Of a DNA stretch of 64,000 nt, positions 38,655 through 48,281 are shown piece by piece. The stretch's first letter is position 1, and every line of letters begins with the position of its first letter. The position numbers and the translations under genes are program-made. The stretch is taken from contig JAJZTF010000002.1 in the NCBI GenBank assembly GCA_021821945.1, positions 124,001-188,000 on the forward strand, in the 5' to 3' direction. The stretch comes from Pseudomonadota bacterium (lineage in GTDB: Bacteria; Pseudomonadota; Gammaproteobacteria; Burkholderiales; Gallionellaceae). Below the pieces are notes generated by a model. That model had not been told where the DNA came from. It did not search any database and saw only the letters and a program-made list of their open reading frames with translations.

Positions 38655-39182
38655 GTGAAGAAGCTGGTTTTTTGTTTTTTCTTGATGTTGTGCGGCAATG
38701 TATGGGCGGTGGACGGGATATCCGTCGAGGCTGGAAATGGCAATGCAACGGATACCGAAAGGGTGGGCGCGATCTGGAACTTCAACCGCAACTGGTTCAC
38801 CGATGGGGACTGGCAGGTGACAGGCTTCTGGGAGGCCATGGTGGGAAGATGGCGCGGCCACAGCAGCTTTGGCGACAATCAGAATGTGACGGATCTGGGG
38901 CTTACCCCGGTTTTCCGTTTGGTGCAGAAGAATCCCGGCAGCCTCGCGCCTTATCTCGAAGGGGCGATAGGCGCGCATCTGATCTCGCCGGATTTCATCA
39001 ATGGGGACAGAAGGTTTGGCAGCTCGTTCCAGTTCGGCGACCATGTGGGCGCGGGCATCAGACTGGGAGAACGCCAGCAGTATGACCTGGGTTATCGCTT
39101 TCAGCATCTCTCCAACGGTGGAATCAAGAAACCTAATCAGGGCATCAATCTGAACGAGGTTCACCTTATCTACCACTTTTGA
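38655..39182 (+). CDS. pagL: Acyloxyacyl hydrolase, PagL-like lipid A deacylase
   Basis: Signal peptide; GYRFQHLSNGGIKKPNQGIN (HxSN motif); small outer-membrane barrel size; GTG start with GGAGGG SD. Confidence 0.85.
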   Translation: MKKLVFCFFLMLCGNVWAVDGISVEAGNGNATDTERVGAIWNFNRNWFTDGDWQVTGFWEAMVGRWRGHSSFGDNQNVTDLGLTPVFRLVQKNPGSLAPYLEGAIGAHLISPDFINGDRRFGSSFQFGDHVGAGIRLGERQQYDLGYRFQHLSNGGIKKPNQGINLNEVHLIYHF

Positions 39183-39193
39183 CGCGGTATAAC

Positions 39194-40753
39194 TTGTCGG
39201 ATACTTCGGTTCTTGCACGCAAATGGCGACCTAGGAACTTCGCGCAGCTGGCGGGGCAGGAGCACGTCGTCAGGGCGCTCACCAATGCGTTGACGCAGAA
39301 CAGGTTGCATCACGCCTATCTCTTCACCGGCACGCGCGGGGTCGGCAAGACCACGATCGCGCGCATCTTCGCAAAGTCGCTGAACTGCCTGACCGGTATC
39401 ACTGCGACGCCGTGCGGGGTGTGCAGCGCCTGTGTTGAAATCGACAGCGGACGTTTCGTCGACCTGATCGAACTGGATGCGGCATCCAACACCCAGGTGG
39501 ACAGCATGCGCGAGCTTCTGGAGAGCGCGCTTTATGCGCCTACCAATGCGCGCTTCAAGGTGTATATCATAGACGAAGTCCACATGCTGTCGAAATCCGC
39601 CTTCAATGCGATGCTGAAGACGCTGGAGGAGCCGCCTCCCCACGTGAAATTCATCCTTGCGACGACCGACCCGCAGAAGATCCCCGTCACCGTGCTGTCG
39701 CGCTGTCTGCAGTTCAATCTGAAGCAGTTGCCGCAAAACCTGATCGCAATGCATCTGGGTCATGTGCTCGAACAGGAGAAGATCGAATTCGAGCCCGGCG
39801 CGCTGAATCTAGTCGCGCGCGCAGCACAGGGCAGCATGCGGGATGCATTGAGCCTGATGGATCAGGCGATCGCCTTTTCTTCGGGCAGGGTGGAAGAGGA
39901 GGCGATGCGCAGCATGCTGGGCGCGATCGACCAGGGTTATCTGTTCGGCCTTTTGCAAGCGCTGCAGCAGAAGGACGGCGCAGCGCTGATCGGGATCGCA
40001 GACGACATGGCGATGCGCAGCATCGCGTTCGAGTCCGCGCTGCAGGAATTGGCGTCCATACTGCATCGCATCGCGCTTGTACAGTCCGTTCCCCAGGCAA
40101 TTTCAGATGATGAGCCCGGGAGGGCGAGTCTGCTCGAGCTGGCATCGGCCTTTACGCCGGAAGACATCCAGCTTTTCTACCAGATCGCGATCCATGGATG
40201 TGCCGAAATCGATCTGGCGCCTGACGAATATGCGGGTTTCACGATGACGCTCCTGCGCATGTTGGCGTTTTCCCCGTCAAGGGATGTTCAGCCGGCTGTG
40301 CCGGCTGGCATGCAGCCGGTTAGGATCGCGCAGGCTGAAACCAGCCAGCCTGTTGGTGCATCCATGGATGAAGCGGCGCCGGACTGGATCGGGTTGATGG
40401 GAAGGCTAAAAGTGCAGGGCATGGCGCAGCAGCTTGCCAAGCACTGCGTGCTCGAATCGTTTTCCGGCGATCATCTGGTGTTGCGTTTGGCAGAGGAGAA
40501 CAAGCACCTGCAGACCAGGATGGCGACAGACAATCTTCAGGCCGCGCTGAAAAATCACTTCGGCAGGCCGATAAGGCTTACCATAGTGCTGGGCAAGGTG
40601 ACATCGGCAACGCCTGCAAAGATCGAGCTGCAGAATCAGCAGGAAAAGCAGGATCAGGCGAACAGCTCGATTGCAGAGGACGAATTCGTGAAGGATGCCG
40701 AGGCTGTTTTTGGCGCAAGCCTGGTGCCAGGATCAATTAAACCGGTTCAATAG
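39194..40753 (+). CDS. dnaX: DNA polymerase III subunit gamma/tau
   Basis: [51 protein letters not shown] start inferred. Confidence 0.95.
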   Translation: MSDTSVLARKWRPRNFAQLAGQEHVVRALTNALTQNRLHHAYLFTGTRGVGKTTIARIFAKSLNCLTGITATPCGVCSACVEIDSGRFVDLIELDAASNTQVDSMRELLESALYAPTNARFKVYIIDEVHMLSKSAFNAMLKTLEEPPPHVKFILATTDPQKIPVTVLSRCLQFNLKQLPQNLIAMHLGHVLEQEKIEFEPGALNLVARAAQGSMRDALSLMDQAIAFSSGRVEEEAMRSMLGAIDQGYLFGLLQALQQKDGAALIGIADDMAMRSIAFESALQELASILHRIALVQSVPQAISDDEPGRASLLELASAFTPEDIQLFYQIAIHGCAEIDLAPDEYAGFTMTLLRMLAFSPSRDVQPAVPAGMQPVRIAQAETSQPVGASMDEAAPDWIGLMGRLKVQGMAQQLAKHCVLESFSGDHLVLRLAEENKHLQTRMATDNLQAALKNHFGRPIRLTIVLGKVTSATPAKIELQNQQEKQDQANSSIAEDEFVKDAEAVFGASLVPGSIKPVQ

Positions 40754-40764
40754 GAGCAGTCGTT

Positions 40765-41088
40765 ATGATGAAGGGTGGATTGGGCGGCCTGATGAAACAG
40801 GCCCAGCAGATGCAGAAAAACATGCAACAGGCGCAGGCCGAGCTTGCCAACATCGAGGTGGAAGGGCAGGCAGCCTCCGGCATGGTCAAGGTCACCATGA
40901 CCTGCGCGCATGAAGTGCGCCGGGTGTCCATCGACGAGAGCATGCTGTCCGACAAGGAAATGCTGGAGGATCTGATGGTGCTGGCATTGAACGATGCGGT
41001 GCAGAAAGTGGCGGCAACCACCGAGCAGCGCATGAGCGCCTTCGGCGCGGGCATGGGCCTGCCTCCCGGGATGAAGCTGCCTTTTTGA
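40765..41088 (+). CDS. YbaB/EbfC family nucleoid-associated protein
   Basis: [24 protein letters not shown]; between dnaX and recR. Confidence 0.95.
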   Translation: MMKGGLGGLMKQAQQMQKNMQQAQAELANIEVEGQAASGMVKVTMTCAHEVRRVSIDESMLSDKEMLEDLMVLALNDAVQKVAATTEQRMSAFGAGMGLPPGMKLPF

Positions 41089-41678
41089 TGACCTATCTCG
41101 ACGAGCTGATCGCGGCTTTGCGCTGCCTGCCGGGAGTCGGTCCAAGATCGGCCCAGCGCATGGCCTATCATCTCCTGCAGAGGGATCGCGCAGGGGCATT
41201 GAATCTCGCCTCGGCCCTGCAGGAGGCGGCGACCCATATCAGGCACTGTTCCAGATGCAACAATTTTTCCGAGCAGGAGATCTGCGGCCTATGCGCATCC
41301 GGAAGCCGCGATGAGCGCATGCTGTGCGTGGTCGAGATGCCTGCCGACCTGTTGATGATGGAACAGACACAGTGCTACAAGGGCATGTATTATGTGCTGA
41401 TGGGCAGGCTTTCGCCGCTTGACGGGATAGGGGCGAGGGAACTGCATCTGGACAGGCTCATCAAGCGCGTGCAGGAGCAGCCTTGCGAAGTGATACTGGC
41501 GACCAACTTCACGACCGAGGGGGAGGCCACGGCGCATTATCTGGCAGCCCAGCTGCAATCTTTTGGCGTCAGGGTGTCGCGCATTGCAAGGGGACTTCCG
41601 GTCGGCGGCGAGCTGGAGCAGGTGGACAGCGGTACATTGGCACAGGCTGTGCTGGAGAGGCGCGAGCTGATCACATGA
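41088..41678 (+). CDS. recR: Recombination protein RecR
   Basis: [33 protein letters not shown] zinc finger, TOPRIM. Confidence 0.96.
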   Translation: MTYLDELIAALRCLPGVGPRSAQRMAYHLLQRDRAGALNLASALQEAATHIRHCSRCNNFSEQEICGLCASGSRDERMLCVVEMPADLLMMEQTQCYKGMYYVLMGRLSPLDGIGARELHLDRLIKRVQEQPCEVILATNFTTEGEATAHYLAAQLQSFGVRVSRIARGLPVGGELEQVDSGTLAQAVLERRELIT

Positions 41679-42496
41679 ACGGACAGGGCGAAAAATTGCA
41701 GAAGGTGCTGGCCCAGGCCGGATTCGGTTCGCGCCGCACCATGGAGGAATGGATAGCGGCAGGCCGCGTCAGCGTCAATGGCGAGCCCGCCACGCTCGGC
41801 ATGCGGGTCTTTCCCGGCGACCTTGTCAAGACCGAAAGGCGCACGATACGCGTGGGAGAACGCGAGCATGCGGTGCGCGTGTTGCTGTATCACAAGCCGG
41901 AAGGCGAAATCGTGAGCCGCGATGATCCGGAGAAGCGCGCGAGCGTGTTCGACAAACTGCCAAGGCTCAGAGGCCAGAAGTGGATTGCGATCGGCCGGCT
42001 GGATTTCAACACCAGTGGATTGCTGATTTTCACCACATCGGGGGAACTAGCCAACCGCCTGATGCACCCCCGTTTCGAGGTCGAGCGCGAATATGCGGTT
42101 CGGGTTCAGGGGGCGATGACTGAAGAGCAGGTCGATCGCGCCCTGAAAGAGGGGGTCGAGCTCGAGGACGGGCCGGTGACCTTCGAGAAACTCGAAGATC
42201 AGGGAGGCGAAGGATTCAATCACTGGTACCGCGTGATGCTGAAGGAGGGAAGGAACCGCATCGTGCGCCGCGCATTCGATGCGCTGGGTCTGCCCGTCAG
42301 CAGATTGATCCGTGTGCGTTTCGGTATAATCAACCTGCCGCCCCGCCTGAAAAGGGGGATGACTGCGGAACTGGGAGAAGGTGAAGTTGCGCAGGTGCTC
42401 GATTGGGCCGGATTGACAGCCGTGAGTGAGATCGAGGCTGGTGCGGAGGGCAAGGCTACCGGCCGTACCCGCCCTTCAGGACGTTTCAAGCGTTGA
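41675..42496 (+). CDS. rluB: 23S rRNA pseudouridine synthase, RluB-like
   Basis: S4 domain [40 protein letters not shown]. Confidence 0.9.
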   Translation: MNGQGEKLQKVLAQAGFGSRRTMEEWIAAGRVSVNGEPATLGMRVFPGDLVKTERRTIRVGEREHAVRVLLYHKPEGEIVSRDDPEKRASVFDKLPRLRGQKWIAIGRLDFNTSGLLIFTTSGELANRLMHPRFEVEREYAVRVQGAMTEEQVDRALKEGVELEDGPVTFEKLEDQGGEGFNHWYRVMLKEGRNRIVRRAFDALGLPVSRLIRVRFGIINLPPRLKRGMTAELGEGEVAQVLDWAGLTAVSEIEAGAEGKATGRTRPSGRFKR

Positions 42497-42526
42497 GCGG
42501 TCAACGATAATTTCGGTGCAACCTGA

Positions 42527-43873
42527 ATGGAAGAACGCAACAACAAAACCATCGTCTGCAGCGTGCTTTTTCTGGATATCGTCGAATATTCCAAAAAATC
42601 CGTCACGGGGCAGATATCGCTGAAAGACAGGTTCAATGCCTATCTTGCGGAAGCGATCGCCGATGTGCCTGTCGCGGAGCGCATCATTCTGGACACCGGG
42701 GATGGCGCCGCGATCAATTTCCTGGGCGATGTCGAGGCAGCGTTGAACGCGGCGCTTCGCCTGCGCGCAAGCCTGCTCGCCGAAGATCCCTATGTCGAGC
42801 CGCAGCTTCTGGTCCGCATCGGCATCAACCTTGGGCCTGTGCGCCTGGTGAGGGATATCAACGGACAGCCCAACATCGTGGGCGACGGCATCAATGTCGC
42901 ACAACGCATCATGGGTTTCGCCGAGCCCAGCCAGATACTGGTGTCGCGTTCCTACTACGATGCAGTCTCGCGCCTGTCACCGCAGTACCCGGGGATGTTC
43001 CACTACCAGGGGTCGCGCACTGACAAGCATGTCAGGGAGCACGAGATTTATGCGATCGGCTATCCGGGAGATCATACGATAAGGCACATGCCGACCCCGA
43101 AAGACAGGCTGCAGCAGCTGCAGGCCGCGATTCAGGAGGGAATGGCAAGGGGGTCGCGCCTGCTGGCAGGCCTGCCCGGAAAATTCAGGGATGCGAGCCC
43201 TGCAAGACGCATCGCCTATGCCGCCGTCGTCATCCTGCTTCTGGGAATGCTGCCGCTCATGTTCATCAAGCATCGCGCCGTCGAGCCGGTTGCAGACATC
43301 GCATCGGCGCCGGCTACAGTCTCTGCGGCTGCCTCATCGGTTGCTGTCCCTGAAATTCCATCGACCGAGGCTGTTTCGTCCGTGGCCGCGGCCTCGTCGG
43401 TATTGGCAGCCTCTTCAGTCGCCGCAGCCTCTTCAGTAATCGCGGCCTCGCCAGTTGCTGCGCCGGCTTCTTCCGTCCGCGCTGCCAAACCCAGGCAGGT
43501 CAAGTCGCCAGCGGAAAAAGCCGTCAAGCGCGTCGTGCGAACCGAAAGCAGGCCTTCTGCCATGGAGTATCATGCAAAGCCTGTTGAAAGCCGCACGACA
43601 GCGAAGGTCGAGCAGGAAAAGAAATTGGAGAAGAAGGCGGAAGATGCGGCATTGCCTCAGGAGTCGAGCATCATCGTGAGCTGCAAGGAGAAGGCTAAGC
43701 TGTTCCTGGATGACGTTGCAAAAGGAGAGGTCGGCCCCTCGACAGTCACCCTTTCAGTCAGGCCGGGAAAGCACCTGCTGATCATTTCGTACCGGAGCTC
43801 CAGCGTTGCCAGCAGGGTGGTGGAGGTCGATCAGGGAAAATCCGTCAGGCTGCAGCCCAAAGAGTGCAATTAG
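42527..43873 (+). CDS. Class III adenylate/guanylate cyclase-domain protein with TM, Ala/Ser-rich linker and C-terminal PEGA-like domain
   Basis: SVLFLDIVEYSK, DTGDGAAINFLGD, GDGINVAQRIM; TM at IAYAAVVILLLGMLPLMFI; C-term KLFLDDVAKGEVGPSTVTLSVRPGKH. Confidence 0.8.
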   Translation: MEERNNKTIVCSVLFLDIVEYSKKSVTGQISLKDRFNAYLAEAIADVPVAERIILDTGDGAAINFLGDVEAALNAALRLRASLLAEDPYVEPQLLVRIGINLGPVRLVRDINGQPNIVGDGINVAQRIMGFAEPSQILVSRSYYDAVSRLSPQYPGMFHYQGSRTDKHVREHEIYAIGYPGDHTIRHMPTPKDRLQQLQAAIQEGMARGSRLLAGLPGKFRDASPARRIAYAAVVILLLGMLPLMFIKHRAVEPVADIASAPATVSAAASSVAVPEIPSTEAVSSVAAASSVLAASSVAAASSVIAASPVAAPASSVRAAKPRQVKSPAEKAVKRVVRTESRPSAMEYHAKPVESRTTAKVEQEKKLEKKAEDAALPQESSIIVSCKEKAKLFLDDVAKGEVGPSTVTLSVRPGKHLLIISYRSSSVASRVVEVDQGKSVRLQPKECN

Positions 43874-43913
43874 CCATGGAAGGGTACGCAACTATGAATT
43901 CCGGGGGACGTCG

Positions 43914-45062
43914 ATGATCAAGCAGCTCGGTCGCTACGAGATGCTGAGCGAGCTAGGCCAGGGCGCAATGGGCGTGGTCTACAAGGCGCGCGATCCGCTG
44001 ATAGATCGCGTGGTCGCCATCAAGACCATCAATCTCGGCCTGGCTCTCGACGAAAAGGAAGAATACGAGGGGCGCTTCTACCAGGAAGCAAGGGCCGCAG
44101 GCAGGCTCAACCACCCGAACATCGTGACCATCTATGACGTGGGCAAGAGCGGGAACATCGCCTTCATCGCGATGGAGTTTCTGCAGGGCAGCGAATTGCG
44201 GGACCTGCTGCGCGAGGAACGCAGCATGCCGGTCAGTCAAATCATCGAAATCGTGGCCCAGGTGGCAGAGGGGCTTTCCTACGCGCACCAGCACGGGATC
44301 GTGCATCGCGATATCAAGCCCTCCAACATCATGCTGGTTCGCGACGGGCGCATCAAGATCACGGATTTCGGCATAGCGCGCATGCCTTCGTCCGCGGTCC
44401 ATACGCAAACGGGAATGGTGCTGGGTTCGCCCAAATACATGTCGCCAGAGCAGGTGCTGGGAAAGGAGATCGACAGGCGTTCGGACATCTTCTCGCTCGG
44501 TGTGATGTTGTATGAAATGCTCACGGGGACATCGCCCTTTGTCGGCGAAAACGTCAATGCGATCATGTACCAGACGCTGAATCTGGTGCCTCCTGCGCCA
44601 GGCACATTGAATCCCGATGTGCCGGACATGCTGAATTTCATTGTGGCCAAGGCGCTGGCCAAGGGCGTGGAGGACCGCTATCAGAATGCGCTGGATCTGG
44701 CAAAGGATCTGCGTGCCTGCCGCGATACGCTGCCAAGTCAGGAGAGAAAGGCCCAGCCCGTGCCTGCGGAAAAGACCAGGCTCAACGGGCTTGCGATCGC
44801 CGATCAAGCAGAGGAGGTCGCGCCCTCGACGCTGGGGCTTTCCAGATCCTTCGACTCATCCGAGGCGACCCTGCGCCTTGCGGCATTGACCGCCGACCCT
44901 TCCGATCTGGACGAGCTCTCGAAGACGCTCAAGGTGGCAAGGTCGCAGACCCGCCCGCTCGTCGATGACAGACCCAGGGAGGAAGAGTCTGCGGGAAAAT
45001 TCAAGCTTCTGGTGCTGGGGCTGGTCGTGCTGGTTCTGGCCGTCATGTTCTTCCTTCATTGA
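43914..45062 (+). CDS. Membrane-anchored Ser/Thr protein kinase (Hanks type)
   Basis: LGRYEMLSELGQGAMGVVYKA, GIVHRDIKPSNIM, ITDFGIAR, C-terminal TM. Confidence 0.95.
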   Translation: MIKQLGRYEMLSELGQGAMGVVYKARDPLIDRVVAIKTINLGLALDEKEEYEGRFYQEARAAGRLNHPNIVTIYDVGKSGNIAFIAMEFLQGSELRDLLREERSMPVSQIIEIVAQVAEGLSYAHQHGIVHRDIKPSNIMLVRDGRIKITDFGIARMPSSAVHTQTGMVLGSPKYMSPEQVLGKEIDRRSDIFSLGVMLYEMLTGTSPFVGENVNAIMYQTLNLVPPAPGTLNPDVPDMLNFIVAKALAKGVEDRYQNALDLAKDLRACRDTLPSQERKAQPVPAEKTRLNGLAIADQAEEVAPSTLGLSRSFDSSEATLRLAALTADPSDLDELSKTLKVARSQTRPLVDDRPREEESAGKFKLLVLGLVVLVLAVMFFLH

Positions 45063-45065
45063 GCC

Positions 45066-45458
45066 ATGCTTTTTGTCCTCAGGCCTTCGAGGACATATCT
45101 CTTGCTTCTGCTGCTCACCCATCTGGCCCTGATCACCTCCATTCTTCTGACGGATCTAGATGCATGGGCGCGCATCATGCTCGCAATCCTGATGGTTACA
45201 AGCCTTCTTCACCAATCGCGGCTTCATGTGCACAAGGGATGGCAGAGCCTCATTCTGGAGCAGGGCCGGCTGCACGTCAGGGACATGTCCGGTCTTGAAG
45301 TCGCGGGCGAGATTCTGGATGAAACGGTCGTGACCCCCTTTTGCATCGCGCTATGCGCAAGACTCCAAGGCAGGAGGCAGTGCCAGCTGATCTTTCGCGA
45401 TGCGCTGGGAGATGAAGCGCACAGGGAGCTGCGCGTGCGCTTGAGATATGCTCAGTAG
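45066..45458 (+). CDS. YgfX-like membrane protein
   Basis: Two N-terminal TM segments, size and position adjacent to nadB. Confidence 0.6.
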   Translation: MLFVLRPSRTYLLLLLLTHLALITSILLTDLDAWARIMLAILMVTSLLHQSRLHVHKGWQSLILEQGRLHVRDMSGLEVAGEILDETVVTPFCIALCARLQGRRQCQLIFRDALGDEAHRELRVRLRYAQ

Positions 45459-47032
45459 TTTTTCGGGATCAGGATGGTGGGCTTGGGATTTTCCTCGGTT
45501 TCCGGATAGTCCCGGCTGTAATGCAGGCCGCGGCTTTCGTGGCGCGACAGCGCGCTTTTCACGATCAGGTCTGCATTGGTGACGAGATTGCGAAGCTCGA
45601 GCAGGTCGGAGCTGACATGGAAATGCGCATAGTATTCGTCTATCTCGTTTTGCAGGAGCTGGACGCGGTGCATGGCGCGCTGCAGGCGCTTGTTGGTGCG
45701 CACGATGCCGACATAGTCCCACATGAAATGACGCAGCTCGGCCCAGTTGTGGGCGATCACGACCTCTTCGTCCGCGTCGGTCACCTGGCTGTCGTCCCAG
45801 GCAGGCAGCGTGCGGGGCGATTCGAGCGGCTGGCCTAATATGTCGCGGGCTGCCGCATCCGCAAACACCAGGCATTCGAGCAGGGAATTGCTGGCCAGGC
45901 GGTTCGCGCCATGCAGACCGCTGTATGCGGTCTCGCCCACGGCGTAGAGGTTTTTCAGGTCGGTGCGCGCGTCAAGGTCGGCGACCACGCCGCCGCAGGT
46001 GTAGTGGGCCGCAGGCACGACGGGGATGGGCTCCTGGCTGATGTTGATGCCGAGCGTCAAACAGCGGGCGTAGATGGTCGGGAAGTGCTCCTGCAAAAAT
46101 TCCACGGACTGATGCGAGATGTCGAGATAGACGCAATCCAGTCCACCCTTTTTCATCTCGTAGTCTATCGCCCTTGCCACGACATCGCGCGGAGCAAGCT
46201 CTGCGCGCTCATCGTGGGCGGGCATGAAGCGCGTCCCGTCGGGCAGCTTCAGTATCCCGCCTTCGCCGCGCACCGCTTCGCTGATCAAGAAGGATTTTGC
46301 ATGCGGGTGGTAGAGGCAGGTCGGATGAAACTGGATGAATTCCATGTTGGCCACGCGGCACCCTGCGCGCCATGCCATCGCGATGCCATCGCCGGTCGAG
46401 GTGTCGGGGTTGGTCGTGTAAAGATAGACCTTGCCGCTTCCGCCGGTGGCCAGTATGGTGTGCTGGGCGGAGATCGTGACCACCTCGTCGGTCCTGGTGT
46501 CCAGCGCATATACGCCATAGCAGCGGTTGTCGGCATGCCCGAGCTTTTTTCCGGTGATCAGGTCGACCGACATGTATCCTTCGAGCAGCGTGATGTTGGG
46601 GTGGTTCAGCACTTTGTCGGACAGGGTTTTCTGCACCGCAAGACCGGTCGCATCTGCGGCATGGATGATGCGCCGCCTGTCGTGCCCGCCCTCGCGGGTC
46701 AGATGGTAGCCCGTGTCGCTGCTGCTGTCCTCGGTGAAGGCGACGCCTTGGGATACCAGCCAGTCTATCGCCTCTTTGCCGTGCTCGACGACGAAGCGGG
46801 TGGCGGTTTCATCGCAAAGCCCGGCCCCTGCGATCAGCGTGTCCCGCATGTGGGCTTCCGGTGTGTCGTCGCCGGAAAGCACTGCGGCGATGCCACCCTG
46901 CGCCCAGCTGCTCGCGCCGTCCAGCAGGGACTTCTTCGTGATCAGGCCGATTCTTCTCTGGTCGGCGAGCTTGAGCGCCAGCGTCAGCCCGGCCAGGCCG
47001 CTGCCGATAATCAATGTGTCGAATTGCAGCAA
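45452..47032 (-). CDS. nadB: L-aspartate oxidase
   Basis: DTLIIGSGLAGLTLALKLAD; ASSWAQGGIAAVL; ALGINISQEPIPVVPAAHYTCGGV-type region. Confidence 0.95.
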   Translation of the reverse strand: MLQFDTLIIGSGLAGLTLALKLADQRRIGLITKKSLLDGASSWAQGGIAAVLSGDDTPEAHMRDTLIAGAGLCDETATRFVVEHGKEAIDWLVSQGVAFTEDSSSDTGYHLTREGGHDRRRIIHAADATGLAVQKTLSDKVLNHPNITLLEGYMSVDLITGKKLGHADNRCYGVYALDTRTDEVVTISAQHTILATGGSGKVYLYTTNPDTSTGDGIAMAWRAGCRVANMEFIQFHPTCLYHPHAKSFLISEAVRGEGGILKLPDGTRFMPAHDERAELAPRDVVARAIDYEMKKGGLDCVYLDISHQSVEFLQEHFPTIYARCLTLGINISQEPIPVVPAAHYTCGGVVADLDARTDLKNLYAVGETAYSGLHGANRLASNSLLECLVFADAAARDILGQPLESPRTLPAWDDSQVTDADEEVVIAHNWAELRHFMWDYVGIVRTNKRLQRAMHRVQLLQNEIDEYYAHFHVSSDLLELRNLVTNADLIVKSALSRHESRGLHYSRDYPETEENPKPTILIPKNY

Positions 47033-47058
47033 TTGTTTTCCCGTTCGATGACCATGGA

Positions 47059-47087
47059 GGAACTATAGCATGATGCATGTGGTCAGA
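47059..47087 (+). promoter_or_regulatory. Candidate sigmaE-type autoregulatory promoter GGAACTA-N16-GTCAGA
   Basis: Close to the GGAACTT-N15/16-GTCNNA sigmaE consensus, ~90 nt upstream of rpoE start. Confidence 0.5.
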
Positions 47088-47178
47088 TGCGGTTTGGCTG
47101 GGTCCTCGGCTCGCAAAACTGACGAAGTGGACTGCAGCGGTTATAATTTGCACTGCGACGGATTTTATCGGAATAGGG

Positions 47179-47778
47179 ATGGGCGATAAGGAAGTTGATC
47201 AACAGCTGGTGGAGCGCGTACAGCGCGGGGATAAGCACGCCTTCGACCTGCTGGTAGCAAAATATCAACGCAAGCTGGGGCGACTGATCTCGCGCTTCGT
47301 GCGCAACGCGTCCGAGGCGGAAGATGTCACCCAGGAGGCTTTCGTCAAGGCCTATCGCGCCTTGCCCGGGTTCCGCGGCGACAGCGCTTTCTATACCTGG
47401 CTATACAGAATCGGCATCAATACGGCCAAGAACTACCTGCTTGCCAACAAGCGCCAGCCGGCAGCCAACACCCCTTTTGACACGGAAGAAGCGGAAACCT
47501 TCGAGGAAGCCGGGTTTCTCCATGAAGTCAGCACGCCTGAAAATGAACTCATGAGCAAACAGGTTGTCAACACCGTGCAGCAAGCCTTGCAGCAACTGCC
47601 CGAGGATTTGCGCAGCGCCCTGACGCTGCGAGAGATTGAAGGTTTGAGTTACGAAGAAATCGCAAACGTGATGAACTGCCCTGTCGGCACGGTGCGATCG
47701 AGGATATTCAGGGCGCGCGAGGCGGTCGCGGAAAAACTGCGTCCGCTGTTGGAAACCAGTCAAGGCAATAGGTGGTAA
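47179..47778 (+). CDS. rpoE: RNA polymerase sigma factor RpoE (ECF)
   Basis: FDLLVAKYQRKLGRLISRFVRNASEAEDVTQEAFVKAYRAL; followed by rse genes. Confidence 0.95.
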   Translation: MGDKEVDQQLVERVQRGDKHAFDLLVAKYQRKLGRLISRFVRNASEAEDVTQEAFVKAYRALPGFRGDSAFYTWLYRIGINTAKNYLLANKRQPAANTPFDTEEAETFEEAGFLHEVSTPENELMSKQVVNTVQQALQQLPEDLRSALTLREIEGLSYEEIANVMNCPVGTVRSRIFRAREAVAEKLRPLLETSQGNRW

Positions 47779-47780
47779 AA

Positions 47781-48281
47781 ATGAAACACGATATCTCTGC
47801 ACTGATGGATGGAGAGCTGTTCGAGGATGAGGCCGAGACCCTGCTCGGCCAGATCAGGCGCGATCCTGGCATATACGCCGATTGGGCGGTCTATCACCTG
47901 ATCGGTGATGTGCTGCGCCAGCCCGAATGCATACATCGCGACATGACCGACAGGGTCAGCGAAAGGTTGCGCAACGAGGCGACTGTCCTTGCGCCGAGAA
48001 GCCGGGCGCTGAAGCAGAAGGCCCGGGTGTTTGCGCTTTCCGCCGCGGCATCCCTGATGGCGGTCGGCATGGTCGCCTGGATGACGCTGCAGATCAACCC
48101 TGAAACTGCTCCGCAGCTTGCGATGCAGCAGTCCGGCATGCGTCCTGTCAATCTGCAGATACAGCCGGCTGCGAACGACTACCTGATGGCTCACCAGGAA
48201 TTCTCCCCCAGCAACGACATGAATGGCGGAGCATCCTACATACACACCGTGACCTACAGCCCGGAGGAAAAGCTTCAATGA
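47781..48281 (+). CDS. rseA: Sigma-E anti-sigma factor RseA/MucA-like
   Basis: ISALMDGELFEDEAETLL; single TM; follows rpoE. Confidence 0.88.
   Translation: MKHDISALMDGELFEDEAETLLGQIRRDPGIYADWAVYHLIGDVLRQPECIHRDMTDRVSERLRNEATVLAPRSRALKQKARVFALSAAASLMAVGMVAWMTLQINPETAPQLAMQQSGMRPVNLQIQPAANDYLMAHQEFSPSNDMNGGASYIHTVTYSPEEKLQ

Noticed and set aside
39194-40753. Programmed frameshift in dnaX
   Set aside because: No A-AAA-AAG slippery heptamer with downstream hairpin was seen by eye in the gene.
45911-47068. 385-aa plus-strand ORF
   Set aside because: Antisense to nadB; shadow ORF.
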